NCBI GenBank assembly: GCA_905178155.1
Contig: CAJINV010000003.1
Span: forward strand, 4,747,863 to 4,811,862
Origin: Amoebophrya sp. A120
Lineage: Eukaryota > Sar > Dinophyceae > Syndiniales > Amoebophryaceae
Length of the DNA: 64,000 bases
Direction: 5' to 3'
The notes beneath the pieces were generated by a model that was not told the origin of the DNA, did not search any database, and saw only the letters and a list, made by a program, of their open reading frames with translations. Positions 11,501 to 22,500 of this stretch are shown piece by piece. The translations under genes were made by a program, and so were the position numbers. Every line of letters starts with the position of its first letter. The stretch's first letter is position 1.

Positions 11501-14201
11501 CGAAAAAATGTGGCGGCTGCGACGCCGCGCGGAGAACCTTAACAAGGAGCGAACACGGGCTGAGGTCAGCCAGTCCCAGTTTGCCGCCGAAATTGGAACG
11601 GAGCACAGGGACCGGCAGACGGTGCAGAATGCGTACGCGAAGCTTTATCGAGTTTGCTTTGCAGATGGGAGGGCAGAAGAGCGGGCGGCCTACGATCGGC
11701 AGCGACTTTTTCCAGAGCTGGTCGCGCAGTGGCTCCAAGGGGCTGCGGCCATGTGCTTGGCCGAGATAGAAGAGATCGATCTGGAGCTGAAGGACATCGA
11801 GGACCAGATTAGCAAGACATCCTACGACATCCTGCGGAAAGCCCCGCAGGCGGAGTTCTGGGAAGATTTGCGCACCCTGGTCGTCGAGGAAGCCGGGCGA
11901 GTGAGCTACCGGGGTATTCGCAGCAGCGAGCCGGAGCTGGTGGTCACAGGGGAGAATCCGGTCATGACCTTGATCGATACGGACTTGCAGGCAACAGTCA
12001 TGGACTCGGGGGCCCCGGACTTGGCTTCGGATATTGGCAAATTGGTTACAAGGGTGGCGCAGCACTACAAGCAGGCGTTCGGAGCTGGGGCGTTGCGTTG
12101 GCCCTGGTTATTGATTTTGGAGTTCCAAAACGACTGGTATGGCATCGTTTGGAGAATCGAGAAGCCGTCCGGGTTTGTCGCCATTCGCCTGTGCCGCGCC
12201 ACCGAGCGCGAATTCGATCTCCTGGAATTTGATTTCTCGCCCGCATCAGTATCTTCTTCAGTGTTGTGCAGCTATGACCGTCGTCTGGAAGATCCTGCGC
12301 TTTGGACTTTATTCGTGGCCGGCCGTGTAGTAGCGGGCGAAGCGGAGTACGAGCAGATGGAGAGCGCCCTGGCGCAATTCCTCGAGGGCCAGATTACTAG
12401 GACCGAGCTCACGAGCCGTCTTGCGCAGGCGGGGGGCAGCAGACTGGGCGTCCGGCTGGAGGACGTGCAGGAGGTGGACTTGCTCGGTTACTACACGAAG
12501 GAGCAAAAGCGTGAGCTTGGCCTCCTGCCGGGGCGAAAGCGAAGGGGCAAAAGGCGGCAGGCGGGGCGCAAAAGGGTTCGGGCGAACAAAGTGACGATAG
12601 TGCAGGCTCTGGACCTCCAGAATGAACTGAATGTCTGCAGTGCTTTGGCGTACATCCAGGCCCGTCGGCATTACAAACGCCGGGGGCTCTACCAGAGACT
12701 TGCCATGAAGCAGCGAGCCAGGGATGGTCGACGCGCGCGGGAACTTGCGGAGCGGTTTCGCCCGTTGCAGCAAGGCAGCCCAGTAGCTGGTGTGCAAGAT
12801 CAGGCCGGCTCTCCCACGGGGGAGTCTTGCCTTGCCGGCCTGTCGCAGCTGGAGTCGGCCTCTACCGGAGGCGCGCCAGCAAGCCGCACTGGCGCAGAGT
12901 TACCAGGAGCACGCAGCAACAAAGGCTTGGGGCAGGTAGTCCATGATGGCGAAGGCAGTAGAAAGCAGGAGCTTGCCGCGACTTTGTTATCGGCCGATGG
13001 CAAGGGCGCTCCGGTGGTTCTCGACCCTGTAACGGGCCTGCCGACCCTGACCGAGGGCAGCCCCGGTGGCCAAGAGCAAGAAAGCCAGCTGGCCTACCAC
13101 GGGAGGTCCCCAGACCTCCGCGCACCGAGCCCGGTAAGCGATGACTCGGTAAGCAACGTGTGGGACCCAGTGGACATCGAGGGTGGCCTCGTTTCCCCGG
13201 GAAGGCTGCGAGATTGTTTCGAGCCCGAGCGGTTTGACGCCGTCTTGGAGCGTTACGTGAAAACCGGGAAAAGCAGCCAAAACGACCCCGCTTTGAGTAG
13301 TAATGGAAAAGCGCGGCGCCCGGCCCCGGGGAGCGAAGAGAACGGGGCCGGCGGCGGGGCAGCCCGCGAGGCGCAGAGCGGACCTGTTGGCGCAGCGCTA
13401 CCGGCCGGCAACGGGTTGCAAGAACATCGTCGCAGCGGCCCGCGCAGTCGGAAGGAGCGTCGCAGCCCAAACAAGCACCAGTTAGATGATTCCGAGCAGA
13501 GAAGGTTCCGAATTCAGATCCGGCGGGAGCAGAATCTTCAGCAGATGGATGGGGTCGGCATGGGCGACTTCGAAATAGTCCGCATCGGTTCCGCGCGGGA
13601 GTATAAGAAAACGGAGGGGCGGTCGGGCTCGAATCTGCTTATCGCGCGGATCCGCCCGGGGCAGCACGGGGTCGGCGCCGAAGCAATCAAATTCAGCAGA
13701 CTCTTCGACGAGAACGAGATGGTGGCGGCTATGAGCCTGTTCGTGTGCCAGCTGCACGGCCGCCAGAAGCAGCGAAGCTACCAGGCTGACACCCCGGGGT
13801 CATTCGAGGCGGCGCACTCTTACCTGAAGCTCTGGATAGCGCGGACGCGTTTCATGCTCTACCACTACGTGGACGGCGCGGCAATGAACTGCTACCGCGA
13901 CAAATTTGCCGCTGCAAAGGCCGCCGGCGGCTCGTCGGCTTTCAAAGATAACAGAACCGCGGCAACCGAGGTAGCGTTTCGCGCTTGGATTGGGGGCGCG
14001 CTCGAGGCCGCACTCGAAGCCGACCGAAAGACGCAGCAGGAGAAGGATAAGGGGCGGGGCGCGGCGACAAAGAGCTCCCGGCCGGGCGAGCACAGCGGCA
14101 GGCCGGAGGACCGGACGCTGCTGCAGATACAGGAGCTGGAAAAATTGTATGCCCCCGGCCGCTTTGTCGGACTGGTTTCCCCGGTTCCGCTTGAGATTTG
14201 A
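8577..14201 (+). CDS. Giant single-exon orphan protein, 1,874 aa
   Basis: One uninterrupted frame of more than 5.6 kb. I chose ATG 8577 because the frame upstream (8343-8576) has only non-ATG starts. The first 350 residues are Arg/Ser/Gly-rich and probably disordered. A folded core (about residues 380-1300) has many Trp, Cys and hydrophobic segments, including a Cys cluster (CLSCKVYK) and a charged coiled-coil-like stretch around residues 960-1080. A very basic segment (RKRRGKRRQAGRKRVR) lies near residue 1325 and could be a nuclear localisation or nucleic-acid-binding signal. It is followed by a long Gly/Pro/Ser linker and a second compact domain ending near residue 1820. I recognise no transposase, polymerase or other family. 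No introns are visible, unlike its neighbours. Antisense ORFs under it are shadows of its GC-rich codons. Confidence 0.8.
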   Translation: MSTRGGTRRSSSGCSWHSEKSGGPRKPSRLARRDVLADSVTPAAGRRRSAGPGHKQRRPRNHIRALISDSDDAARSREETAADDSPFARGEREERLLLGLNPALAKQDGGGAKSFPARSAAASSGNPPGPRAGRAQKIGCRGRTCFSSNPPARRKSRRPWWRRSVSLSSVTSSSSGAATSVAHSSRASRTSIPTSSGEDARVLAATNREKLASQTNKFFSNVYPGTNAEKMHHRRVAAVLPQAYARKLAKEVQTFWRHGATPIVRCEFDCTDFGCLLPSPLKRSRQGRRGRARLRRRKQGGQVVLDTSTKWIVALLSVQGVDNRAEGMTLTPRVAFPLPGHVLPGQPRRRQDEAPVVKLPGHEAGKVVSVLLHDLYPILRALFDLPLAQASAKYGALDVRRLIVDLCSDSGGSTVPCQRLMLRALRQWKSTCDYPVLLLTNFCREHPAQTLQKEATLDVQLRLLPNPAMKKGGASGFAGGQASARGDTSGQATEFLAGPEGAGPETAPGADENMGTEAGAFGAAAKEVEQDIGVPGADGLDDLRIYDILHKRDNGGNALKSSDEIRERAEIHAKQVAKKKKRYFLTYSYAFNRLVNFNRRSFLEAINNSRPVVVAADQAAQERYKFALDRTHSLLRFHRVLAAGDDEPCFAFCCGDVLVLEAGEDEYRAREFLQNVLQTARPVSETRWWTVQDNAKQALGYGCLRGCLQGVRVGDVHVGNGEFTPTDFFVGVSTSASCDYPVLAHALLLVTGAPSCLSCKVYKHAIRENVVFNPSVVASDRWDEMLSKFCAVAEASVKRSCPCEFFCDVWIISAGAHGAARYHEPVRMHAVVGIFKSLAGYFWRFEQQEAAESFLRRFAKKTRLLEPDQRLKHLDKLLRKVDKVEQKHRTKIISLAEMELLRDLKAVACPSMRLLLVDALVCYTSVCDDTSIWVEWFHCFLQQTQKINSTWKGAFLVNALASARFAAASVSTADREKMWRLRRRAENLNKERTRAEVSQSQFAAEIGTEHRDRQTVQNAYAKLYRVCFADGRAEERAAYDRQRLFPELVAQWLQGAAAMCLAEIEEIDLELKDIEDQISKTSYDILRKAPQAEFWEDLRTLVVEEAGRVSYRGIRSSEPELVVTGENPVMTLIDTDLQATVMDSGAPDLASDIGKLVTRVAQHYKQAFGAGALRWPWLLILEFQNDWYGIVWRIEKPSGFVAIRLCRATEREFDLLEFDFSPASVSSSVLCSYDRRLEDPALWTLFVAGRVVAGEAEYEQMESALAQFLEGQITRTELTSRLAQAGGSRLGVRLEDVQEVDLLGYYTKEQKRELGLLPGRKRRGKRRQAGRKRVRANKVTIVQALDLQNELNVCSALAYIQARRHYKRRGLYQRLAMKQRARDGRRARELAERFRPLQQGSPVAGVQDQAGSPTGESCLAGLSQLESASTGGAPASRTGAELPGARSNKGLGQVVHDGEGSRKQELAATLLSADGKGAPVVLDPVTGLPTLTEGSPGGQEQESQLAYHGRSPDLRAPSPVSDDSVSNVWDPVDIEGGLVSPGRLRDCFEPERFDAVLERYVKTGKSSQNDPALSSNGKARRPAPGSEENGAGGGAAREAQSGPVGAALPAGNGLQEHRRSGPRSRKERRSPNKHQLDDSEQRRFRIQIRREQNLQQMDGVGMGDFEIVRIGSAREYKKTEGRSGSNLLIARIRPGQHGVGAEAIKFSRLFDENEMVAAMSLFVCQLHGRQKQRSYQADTPGSFEAAHSYLKLWIARTRFMLYHYVDGAAMNCYRDKFAAAKAAGGSSAFKDNRTAATEVAFRAWIGGALEAALEADRKTQQEKDKGRGAATKSSRPGEHSGRPEDRTLLQIQELEKLYAPGRFVGLVSPVPLEI

Positions 14202-16599
14202 CGCGTTTCGATGCCGACTGTCTCGGGCTAGGTGGCTGCTTCACATCTTCTCTCGCGACCGTCGGTTAGGCGGAGTGGCCGACCTTTTGGCGCTGAAGAC
14301 CTCGCCGCATCCGCGCGTGGGCCGTGGCAGTGGATATTCTCTGCTTGCATGGGGGCGCGCGAGGCCGCTGTGGCGGCGGTTTTCGTAGGTAATAGCTAGC
14401 CCCTTTCTATTGCCCTGTTTAGCACTTGTTTTTAACTTAGGGCTAGGCTCGCGCACGCGTGCGTTCATCAGACAAACCCGCGAAAAAGTCGCGGCTTCAT
14501 TTCGTGGTGCAAATGCAAGGCCCCACGAGCTTGTCCCGTGTTGTTCTGGACGAATTTGCCTTTCCAGAAAGAAAAGAGCCGCAAAAAAATGAAAAATATC
14601 AGGCGAAGCAGGAACCTTCGGCGCACGCTTGGGAAAGGCAGGGCAACAGGTTTCCGGCTGCTTGCCTAGTTCAACGCCTAACCGCCAGACAGGCAGAGCA
14701 GCAGCAGCGACTTTGGCAGCGGCGCAGCGGTTGCGTGCCTGTTTTCGATTGCCAGAAAACGAGGATAGCGTGCGGAATAGCCGCGGATTGAAGCTTTTGC
14801 CAGATCTTGGCCAAAGTAGAGGATACCGTGCGGGAAAGCGGCGGCTAAAGCTCGTCCCAGAACTTGGTCAAAAACTTGCAAAAAACCTGTTTCAGAACTT
14901 GCTCAGTCCGTGACGGTAGAGCCGCAAAAGTTTCGCCCAGACTTCGCGAATCCGCATGCTACGGCCAATACAAACCTCCGCACATTTTGCCGCAATTCCG
15001 GGGAAATTGCAGTGACTGTGCAAGTTCCGCGTCAACTTCTTGGACAAGTTTTTTCCCGAGCTTTCTGCCAAGTCTTGGACCTAGTTTGAGTTCCGGCGGA
15101 CAGCGGCCCCCCGGAACCCTACCCGCGAATGTTACTCCTGCCGGGCCGAGCCCAGGTAGCTTCAGGCGGAATTTGGTGGTCTTTTTCCGTGCAAAGAAAT
15201 TCGAGTTGTGTTGCCGGGTGGCGGGCCGGCGCGTCGCCGTTTCGGTTTCCCGGGGGCGCCGTGCGCGAAGATGCCCTGGAGTAGCATCTATCACATGGAG
15301 GCCGCCACGACCAAACCGATTGACGCAGGACGCAGCACTCTTAGGGCCGTGGCGACCTCGCGTCGCAAGAGGCATGCCACGAGAATACGGAGGTGCGTAG
15401 CTCTGCCGCCCTCCCGAGCAAGGCAACGGGCGTAAGGAAGCACGGGCGAGTGTGGTGGTGCCCGCGTTCCAAGGGCCTGCCCTCGGTTGGCTGCAAAGTG
15501 GGCTAAGTTTTGATAGTGCGGCCTGCTGTCTGATGTAGCGGGCGCAGACGAAGACAAGACCACAGAATCTAAATCGCGAAACAAGTGCAACAGCTGCGCG
15601 ACTCTGGCGTAGCCTCCGCCGGGTGTGGTCAGTGGTCCTCTGGCCGGCCGATAGATCAAGACTGATATAGGAACTCAAGAGAACAACCTCGGCACGTAGC
15701 TAAGTAACAGTAAGCAAGTAGAAAGAAACAGGTCGAGTAACGGCCGTTACACGAGCGCACGGGGTTGCGTGTCTGAAGGACGAAAGTGTCTGTTCGGACG
15801 ATCTGTTTTTTTGTGCCGCAGCGCAGAGCTGCATCGCGATAATTGAAGCTGAAGGCCGCCGCTGATAAACACGAGAATTAGAGAACAGAAGCAAGAAGGC
15901 GCTTCATGTGGTTTCTTCGGTTTCCGGTTGTGTTTCTTCTTGTTGTCGTTCCACATTTTTTTCTCTCCAGAAGGAAGAACGAATGGCGAGCCCGTCGAGG
16001 TGAGGTGCTTTTTTTTTGTGACGTGCCGTGCGCGAGCACACCAGCCACAGCTACAGAAGTGCGCCGCTGCTCCCCGCTCTGGATTTCTATGCCACGCTTG
16101 AAGCGATAAGTATCGACAAAACAGAGTCCAGGGCGAAAGCTCCTCCGGTATAACTTCGCGATAGGCGCGGCCAGCTCGTTTTTTTTTTCTTCTTGTCGCT
16201 CCTAGATCCGTAGTTCGTTGTGCAGATTTTTTTAGTGTGTTTCCTGATTTACATACAGATCAAGATCATCTCTAGTGCATAGCCCTTTCGACTATCTCTA
16301 ACTATATTTCTTTAGTGCAGATCTACAAGATGAGATGCGCAATCTCGGTCAATCACTGCGACACAGCAAGACGCTTGGAGTTTTAATATGGTGCGCATAA
16401 TGAAAGAATTGCGACTGACTTCTAGAATTGCGATTTACTTCTAGACTCTAGAAACACTGATAGACATACACGGACGGCCTTTTTGTCATTTTGAGCCAAG
16501 CAGTAGCAGTTCGGTGGCTGCGCCCGGCGATAGTAGCTGCTCGCCCCGGTACCAGTCCAAGGTGGTCAGCTCGCCCGCTCACTCACCGGCACTACAAGA
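14202..16599. other. Intergenic spacer, 2.4 kb
   Basis: Several overlapping frames on both strands (14459-14791 +, 14959-15678 -) lack domain support. Between 14820 and 15080 the motif ACTTG/CAAGTT recurs many times as a degenerate repeat. The hairpin repeat sits at 15737-15750. The last 500 bases before the ATG at 16600 are AT-rich. Confidence 0.5.
15737..15750 (+). repeat. GTAACG hairpin repeat, copy 3
   Basis: Perfect 14-base palindrome GTAACGGCCGTTAC followed by ACGAGCGCACGGG, the same right flank as the other forward copies. Confidence 0.75.
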
Positions 16600-19500
16600 A
16601 TGGGCGGCGGCAACAAGATGGGGAAGAAAAACGCGGTGAAGAAAGGCGTGGGGGTGAGCGCGAAGATGCAGAAAGCGCGTCGCAGGAGCTATAGCAACTC
16701 GGACGAATCTGACAGCGACGATGTTCTGCGTAACTCCCCGAAGCGGCGGGGCCGCAACGGGAAGAAGAAGAAAACCTGGGGCAAGAAGCTGGAGAAACGT
16801 ACCATCATAGTCCGCCTTGCTCCTTTAAAAAAATAGACGTTCGCGCTTCGCTATTCTAGACGTCGTTCGTCATGTGCATGCTGATACTTTCGTGCGAGCC
16901 TTGTGCTCTATTGCCACGACGAGCATACACATCGATGGTGTAGATTCTAATTTTTTCGCGCCTTAGACCGAAGAGCTTGCTGCTTCACACAAAAAACTTC
17001 AGTTTACGCCGCCTGCGGTTTCTCGCCGTCCCCGCGGAAAAACAAGGAGTACTACACCACGCGCATGACGAAGTTGAAAAAATTGGTCTTCGATGAAGGC
17101 GAGGACGTCTGTGATGTGGTGCGGGAAGGTGTCCCTCATGACAACCCCGCTGTCCATGATCTGCAGGTCGGAGTTGTGGAAACTGACGCGGATGTCGCGC
17201 TCTTGAATTCGTACCACCAAGCCCCTGACTTTTTGAAGGCCTTCTTGGATGATGCCGCGGGCAGTCCGGGAGCAGCAGTGCTGGGTGATGGAAACAAGAT
17301 GGAAAAAACGCAGGTACATTGGGCTACGCTTTTTCTCTCATGCAAAAAATTTAGGACTTCCTATCTTTGCTTTTGCATGCCTTTAGCGTTGGGCATTGTG
17401 TGGTCTAGATTCTCGGACCAGCCAGATTCTGCGATCTAGGGGCGAGATAGTGGCTCGGCTTCAGAACCCATGAAAAACCACCAAGCCAGGTGCTCACCTG
17501 GTGCTTGCAAATTGAAACTAATACGCAGGTGCGTGGCGAGATCCTGATTTCTCGCTCGGCAGAATATGCGAAGATTTTGGGTCGCCTTCGGGAGATAATT
17601 ATCCGCGTGAACCCGGAGTTGGAAGAAGAGGAACCGATTGCATTTTACCAGAGGTGGGGAAGCATCGACATCCGCACCGAAGCGGGGAAGGAAAAGCAGA
17701 ACAAAGTAATCGGAAAGTGGGTCGGGCGGGCGATCGCTATCTACCTGCGTGGAAAAAGTTGGGACGACGTTCCCCTGGCGCTCGCGTCGCTCCGCGACCT
17801 CTGCAGGTTCAATGACGAGGCCTGGCAGCTTTACTACCTCACCGCCGTGGGTAACATTAGCGCCCGAAAAGCGGTGTCGGAGGTGTACAGCAAGGAGTTT
17901 GTCGACCAGTTCAGACCGAGCAGGCACATCAGCAAGCACGCTACAGATGGGGCGGATTCCCTGCCGAACATCGCCTGGGCCCTCTATGACGGTGTGCGCA
18001 AATTGGTACAGAAGTTTTCATATAGAATTATCGCCCCCTTTTCTACTGTTTCCTCCTTCGTATGTTTTCATTCTATTCGGCCTCTGCGCCACCTCGCTAG
18101 CGAAGATGCGTCATGGAGTACGTAGCACTGCGCATGCAAAAAAGCTTGCGCTTGAGTGCGGACGCGATCGAATCGATTTGCAAACTCAATCGAACAGCTG
18201 CAGGCGTCGGTGGCGAAAGAAAAAGAGACCGAGCGTCTGAAAGCTGTTGTCGAATCGTGGAAGAACGACACCACAACCCCCGAGCACTTCCGTAGCATGA
18301 CCCTCCGTGAGCTGTTGCGGGCAATGTTCCTGTTCTGGAGAGGGAAGGAGGACTCTCTGCTGCGGCACCTTCTCGACAAGCAGTTAGATTTTACCGGTGT
18401 AGTGGCTTTCACGCCAAAGCATTACTATGGTGTTTTGGAGAAATTGAAGAAGTTCGCCCTGCCAAACAAGGTGGTTACCTGCCCGCTGACCCTGCTCCTG
18501 TACTGTTACGGCCCGGGCATGGAGAACTTTAAGGAGAAGAGCGGAGCAAACATAGAAAATGAATCAGAAATCCCGAAACTCGTGTGCGAGGAGTTTCGGC
18601 ACTACCTGGACCGCGTGCTTGCCTGTCTGCGTCAAATCGTCGAAGCTTTTGCGAAGGCTGCGAAGGATGGGGCCAGTGGTTTGGCGGAGTATAGTCTTGG
18701 TAGTTTCGATTTTTTCCGAAGTAGTGTGGGTCCTTAGCTTTGGTTGATATAGATGGTAGAAAGTAAGGATGCACACTATCAAAGCCTGCTGAGGGATCTG
18801 CGGGCCTTCTAGCCCCCGCGGCGATTTTCGATGAGCGGCGGCAGGCTCAGACGTTGTTTGGGATTCCCGTCCTAGATGGCGCCAGCGCCAACCCCTTCCG
18901 CAATGAAATGATCTGCGACGAGCGACGCCACCAAGCAGAGCCTCGCCCTGTAACGCCCGTTACACGAGCGGACTGCGATTCGGAATTGCCGGTGGGACGT
19001 GTCACGCACATGGTGAAAGGCCCGTCTGCGAGCGCAATTCTTTTCAAAATGTATTACAGGATGAAGGACGAGTTGCGATTTCTGTCGGACTTCCAAGTGG
19101 CGGCGGCCAACGTCCGGCGCTTACCGGTCCCAGACCCTGAGTCCAAGCAGACCATTCTCTGGATCAAACAGATGAAAGTGCTGGAGTTCGTAATTCAGAA
19201 CGCGCTCTTCTATTGCGAGGAGGACCGGCAGCCCGAGTGCTCGACGAAGGTGAAGGAGTCTGCTCACCGTTGCCGCCTGTTGCTGCCCGCAATGGAGTGG
19301 CATTTGGACACCGATGATTTTTGGCTTTTGAAGCCCCTCGTGGATGTCCAGGTATTTTCTACACGTGCACCCAGTTGCTTCAGCCGTTGGGCTTTTGTTG
19401 CGCAGCTTCTGTCTGCGCTTGTTCCTTCTGTTTGCGTGTCGCTTGGAAAAGGGCGTCGCGTTTTGGTATTGCGCACTCTTTATGTAGAGCGACGCTCGGT

Positions 19501-22500
19501 TTGCATCTCGCATGTAATGGGCAAGATTTTACTCTTCCATCAAGCACCTGCTCGCGTAGCGACCGTTACGCGGGCGGGTTCTTACTGAATATTTTTCCTT
19601 TTGTCTGATAACAGGTAGAACTGACCAACGCGTACTGGGAAAGAAACTGCCTCGCGGAGTACGAGACGCTGCTGAAGGCGATAGCGAAGGCGCCATCGGA
19701 GTCGGAGGCGGAAAAGTGCATCAAGGGCAGCCTCGCGACCAAGCTCCACTCCTACCACACCCTCGCGACAAAAAAACTCGGCCACGCAAACAAAATGGTG
19801 AAACTGCGCCCGAGCAACAAGAATTACGCTTCGGCCGTGAGTGTCCGTCTGTGTCTGCAGTGTATTAGATCGGCGGGCATTGGGGAAGGGGATCACATCT
19901 CGAGGATGGGCGGCAGGCGCCTGCTCGTGCTCGGTGGGCAAAGGCATCCGGCTTCTAGGGCTTCTCTGCTGGCGGGGCCGGGAATTAAACTTTCGCCGCT
20001 TCAGCTTTTCGTTCGAAAGTTGTAAAAGTTTCCGCTCCCCCCACTCGCGGGACTGAGAAAGAACAGGCACTTTTGCCCATGCCCTCGAGTAACCGCGGTT
20101 ACACGACGGAGCTACGCTCGCAGCCTGTCCTTACTCCTACGGCGCCACGTCAAGAAGGCGCCAGCGGGAGGTCGACGCATAGCCTCGAGCCCTTAGCAAG
20201 GCCAAGGGCCCAGATCAGCTTCAAGGGCGCGACGTGCTTGCAGATCCTGCCACGCAGTGCCCAACAGAGGCAGACTCGGCTTTCCAGGGTCATTAGGGTA
20301 GGAGGGGCCGGGATGCTCGTGGTAGTTCGGATGTTTGCCTACCCCACTGGCGCAAGAAATTCAAATTGGCGTCCTGTTTGTTAGCCACAGCCCAAGACAG
20401 CATGCGCATGGCGCTAAGAATTAGTGTAGCCCGATCTCTTTCACCCTGAGCACAGACGGCACCTCTGAAAGTTCATGCGATGGATGGTAGCAACAAATCC
20501 CAGCACCCTAGTCCGCGCGTCAGTCTCCATGTGCCCCAGCCCAAAGATCTCTGCTGGAAGCCCAAAAGCCTCGCCGACATTATCGGCAGTGCGAATCTGG
20601 AAAACATCATCGGCAGTGGCGGCATTGATGCCGGGGTCGGCAGCAGTGGTGTGGACGGCAAGACCGGTAGTGGTGTGGACCAGGGCAGCAGCAACGTCAA
20701 CTCCGACAAGGCCGGTAGTGGTGTGGACGGCGCTCCCAGTGGCGCGGGCGAGAAGGGCGTGACCGCCGGCAAAGAAGAGAAACACAAAAAGGACAAGAAG
20801 AAGGACAAGAAAACGGACAAGCAAACGGACAAGCAAACGGACAAGAAAAAGGACAAGAAAGCGAAAAAGAAAAAGAACAAGAACAAGAGCGGTGGTAGCG
20901 CAGAGCAGTCGCGCGAGAACCCGGGCGTCGACCAGGGTCAGAGCATGGGCGAGGAGGAAAGCTTGCACCAGAAAAACGACCTGAACTTTTATAACCAGAA
21001 GACGAGCAGCAGCAGCAACTTCCTCGACAAAGATCGATCGCTACCCGCCGGCGCGCCGCCCCGTAGCAGCAACGACGCCGCGTCGCGGGGGCAGGAACAG
21101 ATCGAGAAGCCAGTGCTTCACGGTATTTATTATTTACGTGTTGGCGCTGCTACTTGCTACCTGGCTCGTCATCTAGTGTATGCGTTAGAGGATATTAGCT
21201 GTGACAAATCTGCAACGGAGTGTTTTCACAGTAACAATCACGTGGCGGCATTTTCTAGCCGCCCGATTCGTGTCGATCGAAGATAGAGATGCAACCGTCG
21301 CAGGCCTGAAAAGTTGACGCGCTGCGCCGGGAGTCTTTATCTTCTGGCGCGCGTTGCCCCCGGCCTGTTTGCTTCGCGCGCTCCTCCGAAAGCGACCTGC
21401 GGCCACGCGGCGAGCAGGCCCGGGCAGGCCGCGCGTTGCGCTGTTCCATCCTTCTCTAGCGGCACATCCGTGCGGCTTGCGATAAGGTGGTGGTGAGGTT
21501 GCGCCAGAGCATTCGGTGGTGGGGCGCGTTTTCTTGCCGTCGTTTTTTGGTCTGGCCGGCCACTTCCGGGGGCGCACGCCCATCTTTTATTGGTGCCGCC
21601 CCAGACGCCCGCCTCCGCTAGCCAGTGCCGCGCCACGCTTCGGATCGCGCGGAAACACAGCCAGCAGTCGGGCAAGCCAGAGGCCCTCGAGAGGGAGGCC
21701 AATTTAAAGCACGGCGCACCGCCGAGGGGCTGGTTTGGGGGCGCACAGGTTGCCAAACCCTTCAAACCAGCACATCGGCGCGCGGGCGGCCTTTTTTTCT
21801 TGTTTGACTTTTGAAAAGCATTACTGTTTTCAAAAATCTCAAGAAAGGAATTGTTTGACTTAAAATTTTTTTTTCCGAAGTTGAAAAAAAAAAAACTGTT
21901 TTTCAAAAATCGACCGCGCCCATTTTGGCGGAAGGCCTAGCACGCACACGCTAAAAAAATTAAAAAGGTATTTTGAAGCCGACGCCACCGCCGACGCCGC
22001 ACGTTGCCAGGAGGGGAAAGGATGCAGTCGTGGATTGCGAGGAAAGCATCGTCGAGGAGGACAACATGCGGGAGTTGGCCATCTTGGCCACGACGCGCGA
22101 CGACGACGCCAACTTCCTCGACAGTTGCCGCCCCGGCAAACCGCCATTCTCCCGGTGGTGCCCGACCCACGCGTTCAAAAGTGTCGCGCAGGGGTTGGTG
22201 GTGCAGGCCTACCGCAGCGCGTTGGGCTTGACGAAAACTCCCAGCTATGCGTACATTAGTGCGTTCGACAGGGAAGGAACCGTCGACCTCCACGATTTTA
22301 AACCTTTCGCGTGTTGGAAGGTTGCGCAGCTGAGCAGCCTTGTAGCAGCGGAACAGAAGAAGGGGAAGAGCAGCGGAGCGGGCTCGTCGTCTAACTTCGT
22401 GGCCGAATTGAATGCCATCGGTTTGGACGGGAACGACTTGCAGTTTGTCGAGTTCCCCACCAATGCCATCGAGGGAACAGGAACGAAGCAGTACAAGAAA

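Noticed and set aside
9603-12065. Long - strand ORFs (9603-10430 and 11196-12065) beneath the 1,874-aa ORF
   Set aside because: They lie entirely inside a much longer + frame and mirror its GC-rich codons; no domain or start support.
14959-15678. 239-codon - strand frame
   Set aside because: Would be the only - gene in the left array; several + frames are equally open, no domain, composition explained by high GC.
16481-16500. Stretch resembling part of the dinoflagellate spliced leader (CATTTTGAGCCAAG)
   Set aside because: Only a short partial match with rearranged bases and no GT donor after it; insufficient for an SL gene.
20441-20968. Leu/Phe-rich - strand ORF resembling membrane segments
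   Set aside because: It is the complement of the Lys/Asp tandem-repeat exon; the hydrophobicity comes from reading AAG/GAC codons backwards.
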